Source of the DNA: AP-15 sp963733945
Lineage (GTDB): Bacteria > Pseudomonadota > Alphaproteobacteria > ATCC43930 > CGMCC-115725
Length of the DNA: 64,000 nt
Assembly (NCBI GenBank): GCA_963733945.1
Contig: CAVTFD010000012.1
Coordinates: 62,001-126,000, forward strand
Reading direction: 5' to 3'
A program made the translations under genes and the position numbers. Each line of letters opens with the position of its first letter. Position 1 is the first letter of the stretch. The notes under the pieces are model-generated. The model was not told where the DNA came from and made no database searches. It worked only from the letters and a program-made list of their open reading frames with translations. Positions 28,354-37,504 of this stretch are shown in pieces.

Positions 28354-29616
28354 CTATTCGGCGGCCGCCAGCAATGGCGGCTGAACGGCGGCGCGCTCGG
28401 CGCGGGCCATTGGCTGCGGCCACCAGCGGTCCTCCCATTCGGAGAACAGGCCTTTGAGCTGCGGCAATACGCGATCGGCGAAGAGCTTGGTGTTGTAGGC
28501 CGCCAGCTCCTTGCCCATGCTGCCGAACTGCAAAAGCAGCATCAGGTGGCCGACATTGAGGTCGGTCGCGACCTCGGTCAATTGCTCGACGACCTCGTCG
28601 GGCGAGCCGACGATGACATAGCCGCGATCGACGATGTCGCTGATGTCGGTTGTCGCGCGCGCCTTCTGCCGGGCGTCGAGACTGGCCGCGCGGCCGATCT
28701 GGCCCTGGATGCCGGCGCGCTGCGTCGCCTCGGTGATATAGCCGGGCGGCATCGCCCAGCGCGGGTCGACGCGCAGGCAGCGGCCATAGAAATATTCGGC
28801 CGGTTGCTTGTAGAGGCGCATCGCCTCGTCGCGGTTCTCGGCGACCCCGACGAATTGCAGGAAACCGGCGCGGTACGGGTTCCGGTCCTTGCCGAGACGC
28901 GCCATCTCGTCCCAGAAGCCCTGCATCGTGGCGCGCCCGTCCTTGAAGCCGAAATAGGACAGGTAGGCGTAGACGTAATCCATCTGGGCGCACCACTGCC
29001 AGGTCTCGACCGAGCCGCCGCCGGGGATCCAGATCGGCGGATGCGGCTTCTGCACTGGGCGCGGCCAGATGTTGACGTAGCGCTGCTGGTTGAAGCGGCC
29101 GTTGAAGGCGAAGGTGTCCGGCTCGGTCCAGGCGCGCAGGACCAGATCGTGCCCCTCATGATAGCGCTCGCGCAGGCTCGACGGGTTTTGGCCGTAGGCA
29201 AAGCAGGTGTCCATCGGCGTGCCGACCGGGAAGCCGGCGATCAGCCGCCCGCCCGAGATCACGTCGATCATCGCAAATTCTTCGGCCACCCGGGTCGGCG
29301 GGTTGTACAGCGCCAGCGAATTGCCCATCACGCACAGCGCTGTGTCGCTCGTCCGCCGCGCCAGCGCCGAGGCGATCAGATTGGGCGACGGCATCAGCCC
29401 GTAGCCGTTGGAATGGTGCTCGTTGACGCAGACCGCGTCGAACCCGCATTCGGCGGCGAATTCGAGCTCGTCCATGAAGTCGTTGTACATGTGATGGGCG
29501 CGCCGCGGGTCGAACAGCGAGGAGTGTATATCGACCCACACCGAGGGATGCTTCTCGCGGAAATCGTCGGGCAATTCCGTGTAGGGCATCAGGTGAAACC
29601 ACATCAGCTTCATCAC
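28354..29616 (-). CDS. LLM class flavin-dependent oxidoreductase (larger, monooxygenase-like)
   Basis: 420 residues. The luciferase-like barrel is marked by MKLMWFHLMPY, FDAVCVNEHHSNGYGL (the paired histidines are typical of the LuxA-like group), VMGNSLALYNPPTRVAEE, SGGRLIAGFPVGTPMD and PPIWIPGGGSVETWQW. The C-terminal part (IVDRGYVIVGSPDEVVEQL) closes the barrel. It is distinct from the shorter LLM protein at 2 kb. Such proteins act as FMN-dependent monooxygenases supplied by a separate reductase. No reductase is adjacent. Substrate unknown. Confidence 0.87.
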   Translation of the reverse strand: MMKLMWFHLMPYTELPDDFREKHPSVWVDIHSSLFDPRRAHHMYNDFMDELEFAAECGFDAVCVNEHHSNGYGLMPSPNLIASALARRTSDTALCVMGNSLALYNPPTRVAEEFAMIDVISGGRLIAGFPVGTPMDTCFAYGQNPSSLRERYHEGHDLVLRAWTEPDTFAFNGRFNQQRYVNIWPRPVQKPHPPIWIPGGGSVETWQWCAQMDYVYAYLSYFGFKDGRATMQGFWDEMARLGKDRNPYRAGFLQFVGVAENRDEAMRLYKQPAEYFYGRCLRVDPRWAMPPGYITEATQRAGIQGQIGRAASLDARQKARATTDISDIVDRGYVIVGSPDEVVEQLTEVATDLNVGHLMLLLQFGSMGKELAAYNTKLFADRVLPQLKGLFSEWEDRWWPQPMARAERAAVQPPLLAAAE

Positions 29617-29800
29617 TCGTACTCCGCCGCGTCCGTCGTACGAGCAGCCTGATCTCGGGCCGCTCGGACGTCAAGCCGCGCCATTACGTCGTCCTTGACG
29701 TCGGCGTGTTCGATTGCAACCGCCGAGAGATCGCCCCCTGTCGCGCCGCAGAGACATTGGCGGTATGCTGGCTCGATCCAGCTCACAACAGGGGCGAAGC

Positions 29801-30256
29801 GTGTCCAATTGCCGAGTCCGACAGCCCTCCCCGCGCGCCATTTTGATGCTGAGCCTACTCGTGCAAGTCGCCTGCGCCGCGCCACAACCGCAGGTGCAAA
29901 ATCCGTTCCTCGGGACCTGGGCCACTGCCGACAACGACGCGATCACCATCCGCCCGGACACGGTTGTGGTAAACCAGCCGAACGGCCAGAGCACCGCGCT
30001 CGGCAACGCCGTGTGCGGCGGCGTTTTCGGGTTTGCCTATGCCACTTGGGACAGCCAGAAGCTGACCGCGCTCGTTTCCCGCCAACCCGGACTAGGCAAG
30101 AATTTATCCGATCTGCTGGTCGCACCGACGTATCCGGTGGCACAGCTTCGCTGCGATCATGGCGACCAAACATACATCCTGCTGAGTGATCGCCAGCTGG
30201 TGGTGATCTACCGGGACGGTGATATCGGAGCAATCGAGAGGCTGGCGCGTCGGTAA
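29801..30256 (+). CDS. Small putative lipoprotein, unknown
   Basis: 151 residues from GTG 29801, which has AGGGGCGAAG upstream. Residues 10-28 form a hydrophobic leader (AILMLSLLVQVAC) with a possible lipid-attached cysteine after VQVA. The mature part begins NPFLGTWATADNDAITIRPD, resembling small beta-barrel lipoproteins that contain a GTW motif, and has two more cysteines. Periplasmic or outer-membrane location is expected. Longer upstream starts exist but overlap the divergent region without a ribosome site. Confidence 0.6.
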   Translation: MSNCRVRQPSPRAILMLSLLVQVACAAPQPQVQNPFLGTWATADNDAITIRPDTVVVNQPNGQSTALGNAVCGGVFGFAYATWDSQKLTALVSRQPGLGKNLSDLLVAPTYPVAQLRCDHGDQTYILLSDRQLVVIYRDGDIGAIERLARR

Positions 30257-30303
30257 TCTGTGTTATATTTAGGGCCGAAATTGCGAGGGCGCCGGGTTAA
30301 ATC

Positions 30304-30864
30304 GTGGCCGGAGTGACGTGGATTGAGCAGCGACGTTGGGTGATCTATCCAGCTCTGATGAGTTTGGGGATCGGCATCCTTACCTGCTGCGCCGAAAAGC
30401 CGCCCGCGCCCGCACCGCAAATCGCAGCGGTCCCGCCCCCGCTACCGCCGCCGCCGCGGCCAGCGCCGCGGCGTCGCGTGTTTGCGGTCCCGGAGCACAA
30501 GCCGACGCCGCCAGCCGACGACGCCTCGGGCTCCGACGCGAGCGACGAGGCACTGGCGATGGCCGGACCGGAATCGGCGGCGCGCCCCCCCGACGCGGTT
30601 TCGCTGCCGCCACGACCGAGCAAACTGATCGGGCTCGATCAACCGGGGGCAAAGCAGCTCTTTGGGTCCGCGACCGAGCAGTCGGAGGCGCCCCCTGCCA
30701 CGGTCTGGCGCTATCGCAGCGCCTCCTGCGAACTGGATCTGTTTTTCTACCTCGATCTGCGCAGCGGCAAGATGCGGACCCTGCACTACGCGTTCAAGGG
30801 CGATGCCGCCGACCCGGCCCAGCAGCAGGTTTGCCTGCGATCGCTCGTCGCCAGCAAGAGCTAG
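30304..30864 (+). CDS. Proline-rich membrane-anchored or lipoprotein, unknown
   Basis: 186 residues from GTG. A hydrophobic segment (WVIYPALMSLGIGILTCC) ends in two cysteines that could be the lipid anchor. Residues 34-85 are Pro/Arg/Ala-rich and probably disordered in the periplasm. A small C-terminal domain holds WRYRSASCELDLFFYLDLRSGK and a second cysteine late in the chain, likely a disulfide-bonded fold. It lies 13 bases before the response regulator gene and may belong to the same transcript. Function unknown. Confidence 0.62.
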   Translation: MAGVTWIEQRRWVIYPALMSLGIGILTCCAEKPPAPAPQIAAVPPPLPPPPRPAPRRRVFAVPEHKPTPPADDASGSDASDEALAMAGPESAARPPDAVSLPPRPSKLIGLDQPGAKQLFGSATEQSEAPPATVWRYRSASCELDLFFYLDLRSGKMRTLHYAFKGDAADPAQQQVCLRSLVASKS

Positions 30865-30877
30865 AGCCTCTCTTCCG

Positions 30878-31597
30878 ATGCCGCACCTTCTTCTCGTCGA
30901 CGACGATGACGATTTCCGCGAATCGCTCGGCCTCAATCTGATCGATGAAGGGTACGAAGTCACCAGCTTCGACAACGGCCGCGACGCGCTCGCCTATCTC
31001 GAACACGGCGGCGCCGCCGACGCAATGCTGCTCGATTGGCGCATGCCGCAGTTTACCGGCATAGAGGTGCTGCGAAACCTGCGAGGGCGTGGGATCGCGC
31101 TCCCGGTGATCTTTTTGACGGCGCTTTCCGACGACATCTACGAAGAGGCGGCGCTCGCCGGCGGTGCGGTCGATTTCATCGACAAGTCGCGACGCCTGCC
31201 GATCCTCGTCAGACGCCTGCGACTGATCACCGAGGGCGCGCGACCCGCCGCCGATGCCCAGCCGCCACGGCCCGACGCGCTGACGCTCGGCCGGCTTGAA
31301 CTGCGCTTTGATATCAGTCGCGCGCTGTGGGCCGGGGACACGGTCGAACTGACCTTGACCGAGTTCAAGATCCTGGCGCTTCTCGCCGAGAAGGCAGGGC
31401 AGGACGTCGGCTATCGCGAGATCTATGATCTCGTGCACGGCAAGGACTTCGTCGCCGGTCATGGGGCAGAGGGGTACCGCGCCAATGTCCGTACCTTCAT
31501 CAAGCGTATCCGCAAGAAGTTCCGCGACACCGACCCCGATTTCGACCACATCCATAACTACGCCGGTTTTGGATACCGCTGGACCGGACCAAACTAG
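30878..31597 (+). CDS. OmpR/PhoB-type response regulator (ChvI-like)
   Basis: 239 residues. ATG 30878 starts MPHLLLVDDDDDFRESLG. The receiver domain has the acidic pocket DDDDD, the phosphorylation aspartate in AMLLDWRMPQFTG, the threonine in VIFLTALS and the lysine in FIDKSRR, where the usual Lys-Pro is Lys-Ser. The winged-helix DNA-binding domain follows (LTEFKILALLAEKAGQDVGY ... IKRIRKKF ... YAGFGYRW). It is a transcription factor activated by the kinase just downstream, whose coding region overlaps its end. The ChvI resemblance is from the overall layout. Confidence 0.87.
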   Translation: MPHLLLVDDDDDFRESLGLNLIDEGYEVTSFDNGRDALAYLEHGGAADAMLLDWRMPQFTGIEVLRNLRGRGIALPVIFLTALSDDIYEEAALAGGAVDFIDKSRRLPILVRRLRLITEGARPAADAQPPRPDALTLGRLELRFDISRALWAGDTVELTLTEFKILALLAEKAGQDVGYREIYDLVHGKDFVAGHGAEGYRANVRTFIKRIRKKFRDTDPDFDHIHNYAGFGYRWTGPN

Positions 31598-33137
31598 GTC
31601 GCGGCGCAGCCTGCGCTGGGCATGGTCGCTGACCACCAAGACGGGGCTGCTCGCGGTTATCTTTCTGCTCGTCCCTGTCTTTCTCTACATTGAATTCCGC
31701 AACGCCTATGAGGAAAGCCAAGAGCTGCTGCTGCGTAGCGTGCGTGACGAAGGGCGCGTGATCAGCCAGTCCTTGCTGCCGTTGTTGCAAACCGCCGACA
31801 TCGACAGCTTGCCCCAGCTCGGCTCCACCCTCGCCCGTTTCGCCGGCGAGGTCACGACGATCAAGCTGTTGCTGGCCCCTGCGGGCGCTGGCGGCGACGG
31901 TTTTTACTATGTGGCGTCGTGGCCCACGGTCGAGCCCGCCAACCTCCACGCCGAACGGGATACCCTGGCGCAACAGGGCGTGCTCGACCGCCTCGCCCAG
32001 AATTGCCGGGGCGAGATGCCGTTTTCGCTGATCTATCATCGGCCCACCGGCGGCGCCGAAATCGTGACTGCGGTGACCCCGCTGGCGACGGCAGCGGGCT
32101 GCTGGGCAGTGGTCTCCTCGTTTTCCCAAGATGCCTTTCCCTCGGCGCATTTCGGACAGCCCTATTGGGCGACGCCGCCGGTACGAATCGCAGCGGTGAT
32201 CTATCTGGCGATGGCGGCGATCACGTTTTCGACCTTGTTGAGCGTGCGCGGCGGGCTGCGCCGTTTCGCCCGGCGGGCGCGGCGGATTCGCGACCAGGGG
32301 CCCGATGCCGGGTCGTTCGGCGCCCGCGCGGATGTGCCTGAACTGGCCGAGGTCGCTGCCGAGTTCGACCGTATGGTTGAGGCGCTCCACCGGTCCGCCG
32401 CCGAAATCCGGCAGACGGCCGAAGACAACGCCCACGCCTTCAAGACGCCGATCGCGGTCATCCGACAGTCGCTCGAGCCGCTGCGGCGCGCCCTACCGGA
32501 AGACAATAACCGCGTTCGACGGGCGATCGGCGTCGTCGAGCATGCGCTCGACCGGCTCGACGGGCTCGTCGCCTCCGCCCGGGAGCTCGACGAGGCAACC
32601 GCCGATCTGATCGACGAGCCGCTGGTTCCAGTTGATCTCGGACGCGTCATCGGCAGGATGATCCAAACCCGGTCCGCCATTCTCGACAGTCGTGACGTGA
32701 CGATTGTGCTGGCCAGCCGCGATCTGACGATCACTGCGGATCTGCTGCCGGGCCTCTATGTTCTCGGCAGCGAAGCGATGATCGAGACTGTCCTGGACAA
32801 TCTGATCGACAACGCCGTCTCGTTCTCACCACCGGGCGGCGAGATCCTGGTCCATCTGACCCATGACGGCAGCTTCGCCCATCTGACTGTTTCGGACCGC
32901 GGCCCCGGCGTGCCTGAGCAGCAGCTCGAGCGCATCTTCGAACGCTACTATTCCGAGCGCCGTGCCGACGCGACGGGGGAGGTCGCGGACGAGGCGGCGG
33001 CAACCTATTTCGGGATCGGGCTGTGGATCGCGCGGCGCAACGTCGAGGCGATGGACGGCACGATCGCGGCCGAGAACCGGATTCCACAGGGACTGAGAAT
33101 TCATATCCGGCTGCCGCTGGCGCCTGGCCGCGGCTGA
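31569..33137 (+). CDS. Membrane sensor histidine kinase, partner of the adjacent regulator
   Basis: About 522 residues. The start is uncertain: the frame has no ATG near the true N-terminus and TTG 31569, overlapping the regulator gene by 29 bases, is the best fit before the first membrane helix GLLAVIFLLVPVFLYIEF. A periplasmic sensor region of about 150 residues follows, then a second helix (VIYLAMAAITFSTLL), HAMP, the phosphoacceptor histidine in NAHAFKTPIAVIRQSLE, the N-box ETVLDNLIDNAVSFSPPGG and G-boxes SDRGPGVPE and FGIGLWIARR. This ChvG-like kinase would phosphorylate the OmpR-type regulator. The signal sensed is unknown. Confidence 0.85.
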   Translation: MDTAGPDQTRSRRSLRWAWSLTTKTGLLAVIFLLVPVFLYIEFRNAYEESQELLLRSVRDEGRVISQSLLPLLQTADIDSLPQLGSTLARFAGEVTTIKLLLAPAGAGGDGFYYVASWPTVEPANLHAERDTLAQQGVLDRLAQNCRGEMPFSLIYHRPTGGAEIVTAVTPLATAAGCWAVVSSFSQDAFPSAHFGQPYWATPPVRIAAVIYLAMAAITFSTLLSVRGGLRRFARRARRIRDQGPDAGSFGARADVPELAEVAAEFDRMVEALHRSAAEIRQTAEDNAHAFKTPIAVIRQSLEPLRRALPEDNNRVRRAIGVVEHALDRLDGLVASARELDEATADLIDEPLVPVDLGRVIGRMIQTRSAILDSRDVTIVLASRDLTITADLLPGLYVLGSEAMIETVLDNLIDNAVSFSPPGGEILVHLTHDGSFAHLTVSDRGPGVPEQQLERIFERYYSERRADATGEVADEAAATYFGIGLWIARRNVEAMDGTIAAENRIPQGLRIHIRLPLAPGRG

Positions 33138-33162
33138 GGCGGCGATCCCTCGACATCCCCGA

Positions 33163-33498
33163 ATGGAAGCGCGGCTCAAAACTGGGATATGGGTCAAGGC
33201 GCTGGTCCGACGCTGCGATCTTGCCGCCGTCGCGGTGGCAGTGGTGGCGCGCGGCGATGGGGATTCGGGCGCCATCCTGATCAAACTCAACAGCCGGGAC
33301 GACGGATGCTCGGTGCTTGCCCAAGCCCGCGGCCCGGACGGCGAGTTGTTGTGGATGCGGGCGACCGGCGCCGTTCCGGTTATCGAGGCAGACGCCGATA
33401 CCTATATCGCCCGGCAGCGCCAACGCGATCCGGACCTCTGGGTCGTCGAGATCGAAAGCCGCTCGCCCGACGCCGTCCTCGACGGGCGGATCGTTTGA
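33163..33498 (+). CDS. DUF1491 family protein
   Basis: 111 residues. The pattern ARLKTGIWVKALVRRCDLAAVAVAVV at the start, GAILIKLNSRDDG in the middle and EADADTYIARQRQRDPDLWV ahead of the C-terminus matches the alphaproteobacterial DUF1491 family, whose function is unknown. It has no signal peptide or membrane helix. It sits between a two-component pair and a lone receiver gene on the same strand with short gaps. Confidence 0.85.
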   Translation: MEARLKTGIWVKALVRRCDLAAVAVAVVARGDGDSGAILIKLNSRDDGCSVLAQARGPDGELLWMRATGAVPVIEADADTYIARQRQRDPDLWVVEIESRSPDAVLDGRIV

Positions 33499-33530
33499 CC
33501 GGCACGGCGCCGCCGATTGGAGGCAAGGGT

Positions 33531-33923
33531 ATGGGGTTCAGCATTCTGATCGTCGACGACGAGCCCGATCTGCCGGATCTCTTTCGCCAGCGCTTTCGCC
33601 ACGAGGTGCGCCAGGGGCAATATGTTCTGCACTTCGCGGCTTCAGCGGAAGAAGGGTTGCTCCGCCTCGCTGAGCTCGGCCCGGAGCTGATCGTGATCCT
33701 CTCCGACATCAACATGCCCGGGATGGACGGGCTGGCGCTGTTGCGCGAGATCAAGCATCGCCGGCCGGAACTGCCGGTCGTCATGGTGACGGCTTATGGC
33801 GATGACGAGCGCATGCGAACCGCGAAAGAGCTTGGCGCCGCCGCCTTTCTTGCCAAACCGGTCGATTTCGATCGGCTGAAGCGGCATCTGGCGAAGCTGA
33901 TCCCGCGCTCGCCGAATGCATGA
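33531..33923 (+). CDS. Single-domain response regulator (receiver only)
   Basis: 130 residues with GGAGGCAAGGGT before the ATG. It is a complete receiver domain: acidic pair in ILIVDDEPDLPDLF, phosphorylation aspartate in VILSDINMPGMDG, threonine in VVMVTAYGDDERM and lysine in FLAKPVDF. There is no output domain, as in CheY-like or diffusible phosphorelay proteins. It precedes a periplasmic haem-type sensor and a histidine kinase on the same strand, so it is probably the target of that kinase. Confidence 0.88.
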   Translation: MGFSILIVDDEPDLPDLFRQRFRHEVRQGQYVLHFAASAEEGLLRLAELGPELIVILSDINMPGMDGLALLREIKHRRPELPVVMVTAYGDDERMRTAKELGAAAFLAKPVDFDRLKRHLAKLIPRSPNA

Positions 33924-34026
33924 CCGGCGTTCGCGGATCCCGTCGACCAAAATGTTGCCCCGAATTTGTTGTCTCTCCCGCGACGCGTGTGCTCAGTTGG
34001 GTCAACCAATGGCCGGGTGCAGGAAG

Positions 34027-34806
34027 ATGACAGCGGCAAGCACGCAAAAATGGTTGGCGGGACCGACCGCCGCGATGCTCGTCCTGCTCGTTGCCGGTTT
34101 GGCGCCGTCATCGGCCCTGGGCGACACCCCCTCGGCCGACAAAGACGCCGTCATCGCCGAGAACCTGTCCGAAATGCTGCGCGACGCGCGAACGGTGATT
34201 TCCGACAACGAGGCGCTGATCAATGATCCCGCGCTCGGCGACAAGCATTTAACCGGCCAGAAAGTGCTGGCCGACGCGATAAAGCGCTATCAGAGGACAA
34301 CCGGCGTCGATCCGACGACGATCGAGCCGGCCTCGCGCAAGGGACGCCTGATGCGCGCGATGATGAACGCGATCGTCGCGGTGATGGACGACAATCAGAT
34401 GACGATCAACGAGAAGGGAATCGGGTTCAAGGGCCTGATCCCGGCGGTGTTTGGGCGGCTCGTCAGTGAATCCTTCAACGGCTTGGCAAAGGGTGAAGCT
34501 GAAATCAAGGTCACCGCGCCACTCGATCTTGTCCGCAACCGCAAGGCACTGCCTGACGCATGGGAGACCAAGGTCATCGAGACCAAGCTCCTCAGTCCCG
34601 ATTGGCCGCGTGGCCAACCCTATTCCGCCACTGTAGACATCGACGGGCGCATGGCGTATCGCATCGCGGTTCCCGAATATTACACGCAGTCTTGTCTTGC
34701 CTGTCACGGTACGCCGAAGGGTGAACTCGACATTACCGGCTATCCAAAAGAGGGCCGCAAGCTTGGCGACCTCGGCGGCGTGATGAGCATCACGCTGTTT
34801 CGCTGA
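34027..34806 (+). CDS. Exported DUF3365 (Tll0287-like) haem sensor protein
   Basis: 259 residues from ATG 34027; in-frame ATGs at 34009 and 33916 are alternatives, and no start has a well-spaced ribosome site. A signal peptide is clear (AAMLVLLVAGLAPSSALG). The rest is a DUF3365 domain, related to haem-binding sensor folds, ending with a haem c motif CLACHG and LGGVMSITLF. In other proteins this domain is the sensor part of histidine kinases or diguanylate cyclases; here it is a separate periplasmic protein directly before a kinase, 10 bases apart. A redox or gas sensing role is inferred. Confidence 0.78.
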   Translation: MTAASTQKWLAGPTAAMLVLLVAGLAPSSALGDTPSADKDAVIAENLSEMLRDARTVISDNEALINDPALGDKHLTGQKVLADAIKRYQRTTGVDPTTIEPASRKGRLMRAMMNAIVAVMDDNQMTINEKGIGFKGLIPAVFGRLVSESFNGLAKGEAEIKVTAPLDLVRNRKALPDAWETKVIETKLLSPDWPRGQPYSATVDIDGRMAYRIAVPEYYTQSCLACHGTPKGELDITGYPKEGRKLGDLGGVMSITLFR

Positions 34807-34816
34807 GGTTGACGGC

Positions 34817-36484
34817 GTGGCGGTGGCCCAGATGATGGCCCGGCTGACGATCCGCACCCGGCTCATTCTGCTGTCGAGCGCGCTCCTCCTCGTTCTGGTC
34901 GGAACCAATTTCTATCTGAACCGCGAACTCGCCGAGAATTCGGCGGGAATGGTCAGAGCGGCCGAACTACTCGGCGTCATCGAAGAGGCGAACGGCGCGC
35001 AGATCGCCTTTGGCGAGATGCGCTATTGGATGACTGATCTCGCCGTCAGCCTGCTGATGCTCTCCGAACGCAATGCCCACGCAGCTCGCGCCCGCATGGA
35101 GCAGAACCTCGATTTGCTGGCGAGGTACCGCCCGCAGGCCGTAGCCGCGGTGCGCGGCGAACTGGTGCAGTTCGAACAGCTCGCCCACAAGGCGGTCGAA
35201 GAATACACCGGCGACCATCGGGTAATCGGCAACTCGCTGTTGGCCCAGGCGAGCGAGCACGGCGTCGCCGTCAACCGGTTGCTTGCCGCCACCGTCGCCG
35301 AGCTGACCCACGAGGCGGTCGCCGCTCGCGAACGCGTCGTCACCGGAGCCGCGGCGGCCACCCGAGTGTCGCGCATCGTGGTCTCAGCCGCGGTGCTGGC
35401 CGGCGCCATCCTGACCTTGCTGGTGCTGCGGTCGATCGCCGTTCCGTTGCGCCGGCTGGTGGTCGCGATGAATAGTCTTAACGCCGGCGATCTCGCCGTC
35501 TCGATCCCCGCCGCGGGGCCGGACGAGATCGGCGCCATGGCACATACCCTGGCCGCCTTCCGCGATACCCTCGACGCGCTGCGCAAACTGATCGACGAGC
35601 AGCGCGAGCGCGAGCGCGAGTTGCGCGCCGCCCATGACCAGCTCAAGGCCGCACAGGCGAATTTAATCCAGGCGGAAAAAATGGCCTCGCTTGGCCAGCT
35701 GACCGCCGGTATCGCACACGAGATCAAAAACCCGCTGAACTTCGTCAACAACTTTGCCGAGCTGTCACGCGAACTGCTCGGCGAATTGAAGGAGGCCGTC
35801 GATTCGGCTCCTGACGGGACGAGAGCCGAGGACCTCGATGAGCTGATGACCACCCTAGACGGCAACCTTGCCAAGATCGCCGAGCATGGGCGGCGCGCCG
35901 ACGGAATCGTCAAAAGCATGCTGCTGCATTCGCGCGGCGGCAGCGGCGAGCGTCGGCAAAGCGACCTCAACGCGCTGATCGAGGAAGCTCTCAACCTCGC
36001 CTTCCACGGCGCGCGCGCCCAGGACCAGAGCTTCAACATCACCTTGGAGCGCGATCTCGACCCAAGCATCGGCCCGCTCGAAGCCGTCCCGCAGGACCTC
36101 ACCCGAGTCTTCCTGAACCTGTTCGGCAATGCGTTTTATGCGGTCAACAAGCGCCGCCGCGAAGGCAGCGAGCCGGCTTTTGCTCCGATACTGACGATCA
36201 CGACCCGCAATCGCGGCGACGAAATCGAGGTGCGGGTGCGCGACAACGGCACCGGCATCGCCCCCGAGATCAGAGACAAATTGTTTCAGCCATTCTTCAC
36301 CACCAAGCCAACCGGCGAAGGCACCGGACTCGGGCTGTCGATCAGCTACGACATCGTGGTCCAGGAGCACGGCGGCTCGGTCGCCGTCGACAGTCAACCG
36401 GGCGAGTTCACCGAATTCACCCTGCGCCTTCCCCGCAATGTCGCTTCCGCCGCCGCTGCGATCGCCACCGGCGCTTCTGCATGA
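34817..36484 (+). CDS. Membrane histidine kinase with HAMP and coiled coil
   Basis: 555 residues from GTG. The first membrane helix (LILLSSALLLVLVGTNF) is followed by a 160-residue helical periplasmic sensor, a second helix (AAVLAGAILTLLVLRSIAV) and HAMP. A coiled coil (REREREL ... AQANLIQAEK) then leads to the histidine box LTAGIAHEIKNPLNFVNNFAEL and the ATPase with NLFGNAFYAV, VRDNGTGIAP and GTGLGLSISYDI. It lacks a receiver. The NtrB-like H-box fits kinases that use separate receivers, and the lone receiver gene lies two genes upstream. The stop overlaps the Nudix start (ATGA), so the transcript continues. Confidence 0.9.
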   Translation: MAVAQMMARLTIRTRLILLSSALLLVLVGTNFYLNRELAENSAGMVRAAELLGVIEEANGAQIAFGEMRYWMTDLAVSLLMLSERNAHAARARMEQNLDLLARYRPQAVAAVRGELVQFEQLAHKAVEEYTGDHRVIGNSLLAQASEHGVAVNRLLAATVAELTHEAVAARERVVTGAAAATRVSRIVVSAAVLAGAILTLLVLRSIAVPLRRLVVAMNSLNAGDLAVSIPAAGPDEIGAMAHTLAAFRDTLDALRKLIDEQRERERELRAAHDQLKAAQANLIQAEKMASLGQLTAGIAHEIKNPLNFVNNFAELSRELLGELKEAVDSAPDGTRAEDLDELMTTLDGNLAKIAEHGRRADGIVKSMLLHSRGGSGERRQSDLNALIEEALNLAFHGARAQDQSFNITLERDLDPSIGPLEAVPQDLTRVFLNLFGNAFYAVNKRRREGSEPAFAPILTITTRNRGDEIEVRVRDNGTGIAPEIRDKLFQPFFTTKPTGEGTGLGLSISYDIVVQEHGGSVAVDSQPGEFTEFTLRLPRNVASAAAAIATGASA

Positions 36485-37152
36485 GCCAAACTAGCCCACC
36501 GGCTCATCCCGACGTCGAGATCATCGAGGCAGCCAAAGGCTTCGAGCGCTTTTTGCGGATGGACGTCATCCGCTTTCGCCATCGCCGGTTTTCCGGCGAG
36601 TGGAGCACGCCGCAAACGCATGACGTGCTGCGGCGCGGCCAGGCCGTCGGGATAGCGCTGTACGACCCCGATCGCGACACGGTCGTACTGGTCGAGCAGT
36701 TTCGTCTTCCGGCATTGCTGGCCGGTGCGTCGCCATGGCAGATCGAGGTGGTCGCCGGTCTGGTCGACGCCAACGAGACGCCGGAAACGGTGGCGATCCG
36801 CGAGACGCGCGAGGAATCCGGGCTCGCGCTCGAGGGCGATCTTATCCCGATCCAGCGCTACCTGCCATCTTGCGGCGCCTCGGACGAAAGCGTTTTTCTG
36901 TTTTGTGCTCGCGTCGATTCCACCTTGGCGACCGGCGTGCACGGCGTGCCCGCGGAGGGCGAAGACATCCGCGTCATGGTCAAGACCCTGTCCGAAGTCG
37001 AAGCGCTGCTCGACGCCGGCGCCATCGAGAACGGCCACACCCTCGTCGCCCTCTACTGGCTCTTACGCCGTCGCGACCAACTCCGCCAGTTGTGGGGGCG
37101 GCTGAGAGGGAAGGGCGAGCCCCTCGCCCCGGCCTCACTGGCCGCGCGCTGA
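36481..37152 (+). CDS. Nudix hydrolase, ADP-ribose pyrophosphatase-like
   Basis: 223 residues whose ATG overlaps the kinase stop. The Nudix box is complete (residues about 93-115: G, then E after six, REtrEEsGL), giving the metal-binding glutamates. The upstream VLVEQFRLPALL and the PGA-like downstream loop YLPSCGASDES match ADP-ribose and nucleoside-diphosphate-sugar pyrophosphatases of the NudF type. The enzyme would clear nucleotide sugars in the cytosol. A UUCG-loop hairpin 90 bases after the stop may end the transcript. Confidence 0.87.
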   Translation: MSQTSPPAHPDVEIIEAAKGFERFLRMDVIRFRHRRFSGEWSTPQTHDVLRRGQAVGIALYDPDRDTVVLVEQFRLPALLAGASPWQIEVVAGLVDANETPETVAIRETREESGLALEGDLIPIQRYLPSCGASDESVFLFCARVDSTLATGVHGVPAEGEDIRVMVKTLSEVEALLDAGAIENGHTLVALYWLLRRRDQLRQLWGRLRGKGEPLAPASLAAR

Positions 37153-37504
37153 GAGCGGCGAAGCAATGAGGGCAAACTGCGCCACGCACCGGGCTCTGCA
37201 ACCGACCACAACGAGTGGCGGAAAATCATCGGGCGCGCCTGGGTCAGCCTTCGGGCTGACCTGACGGTTGCGGCTGTTCGACACCAAGCCGCCCCTCAGC
37301 TTCAACAGCCACCGGACCCCGACGCGCCAATGTGTTTAATGGAGCAACCAGGGCTAGGGTTGGGTGTGTTGGCGGAAATTTAATAGCGTTAGGCTTGAGT
37401 TTGTTGAGAATAAGGAAGAGCTGTGGAACCGACGTCGGTGCGGCCAAGGTGGTTGATTGTTACCCTGAAATACCGTAAATTGGATTGGTTGTAGAGACAT
37501 CCAC
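37153..37504. other. 352-base non-coding gap between Nudix and acetyltransferase genes
   Basis: No coding frame is convincing here. The gap holds the hairpin at 37242-37261 and then becomes richer in A and T (from about 37330) toward the next gene, where its promoter probably lies. I could not assign -35 and -10 boxes with confidence. Confidence 0.5.
37242..37261. terminator. Hairpin with UUCG tetraloop, possible terminator
   Basis: GGTCAGCC and GGCTGACC are perfect complementary arms around TTCG, an unusually stable tetraloop. It lies 89 bases after the Nudix stop. The downstream bases are not T-rich, so termination may need Rho, or the hairpin may protect the 3' end of the transcript. Confidence 0.45.
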
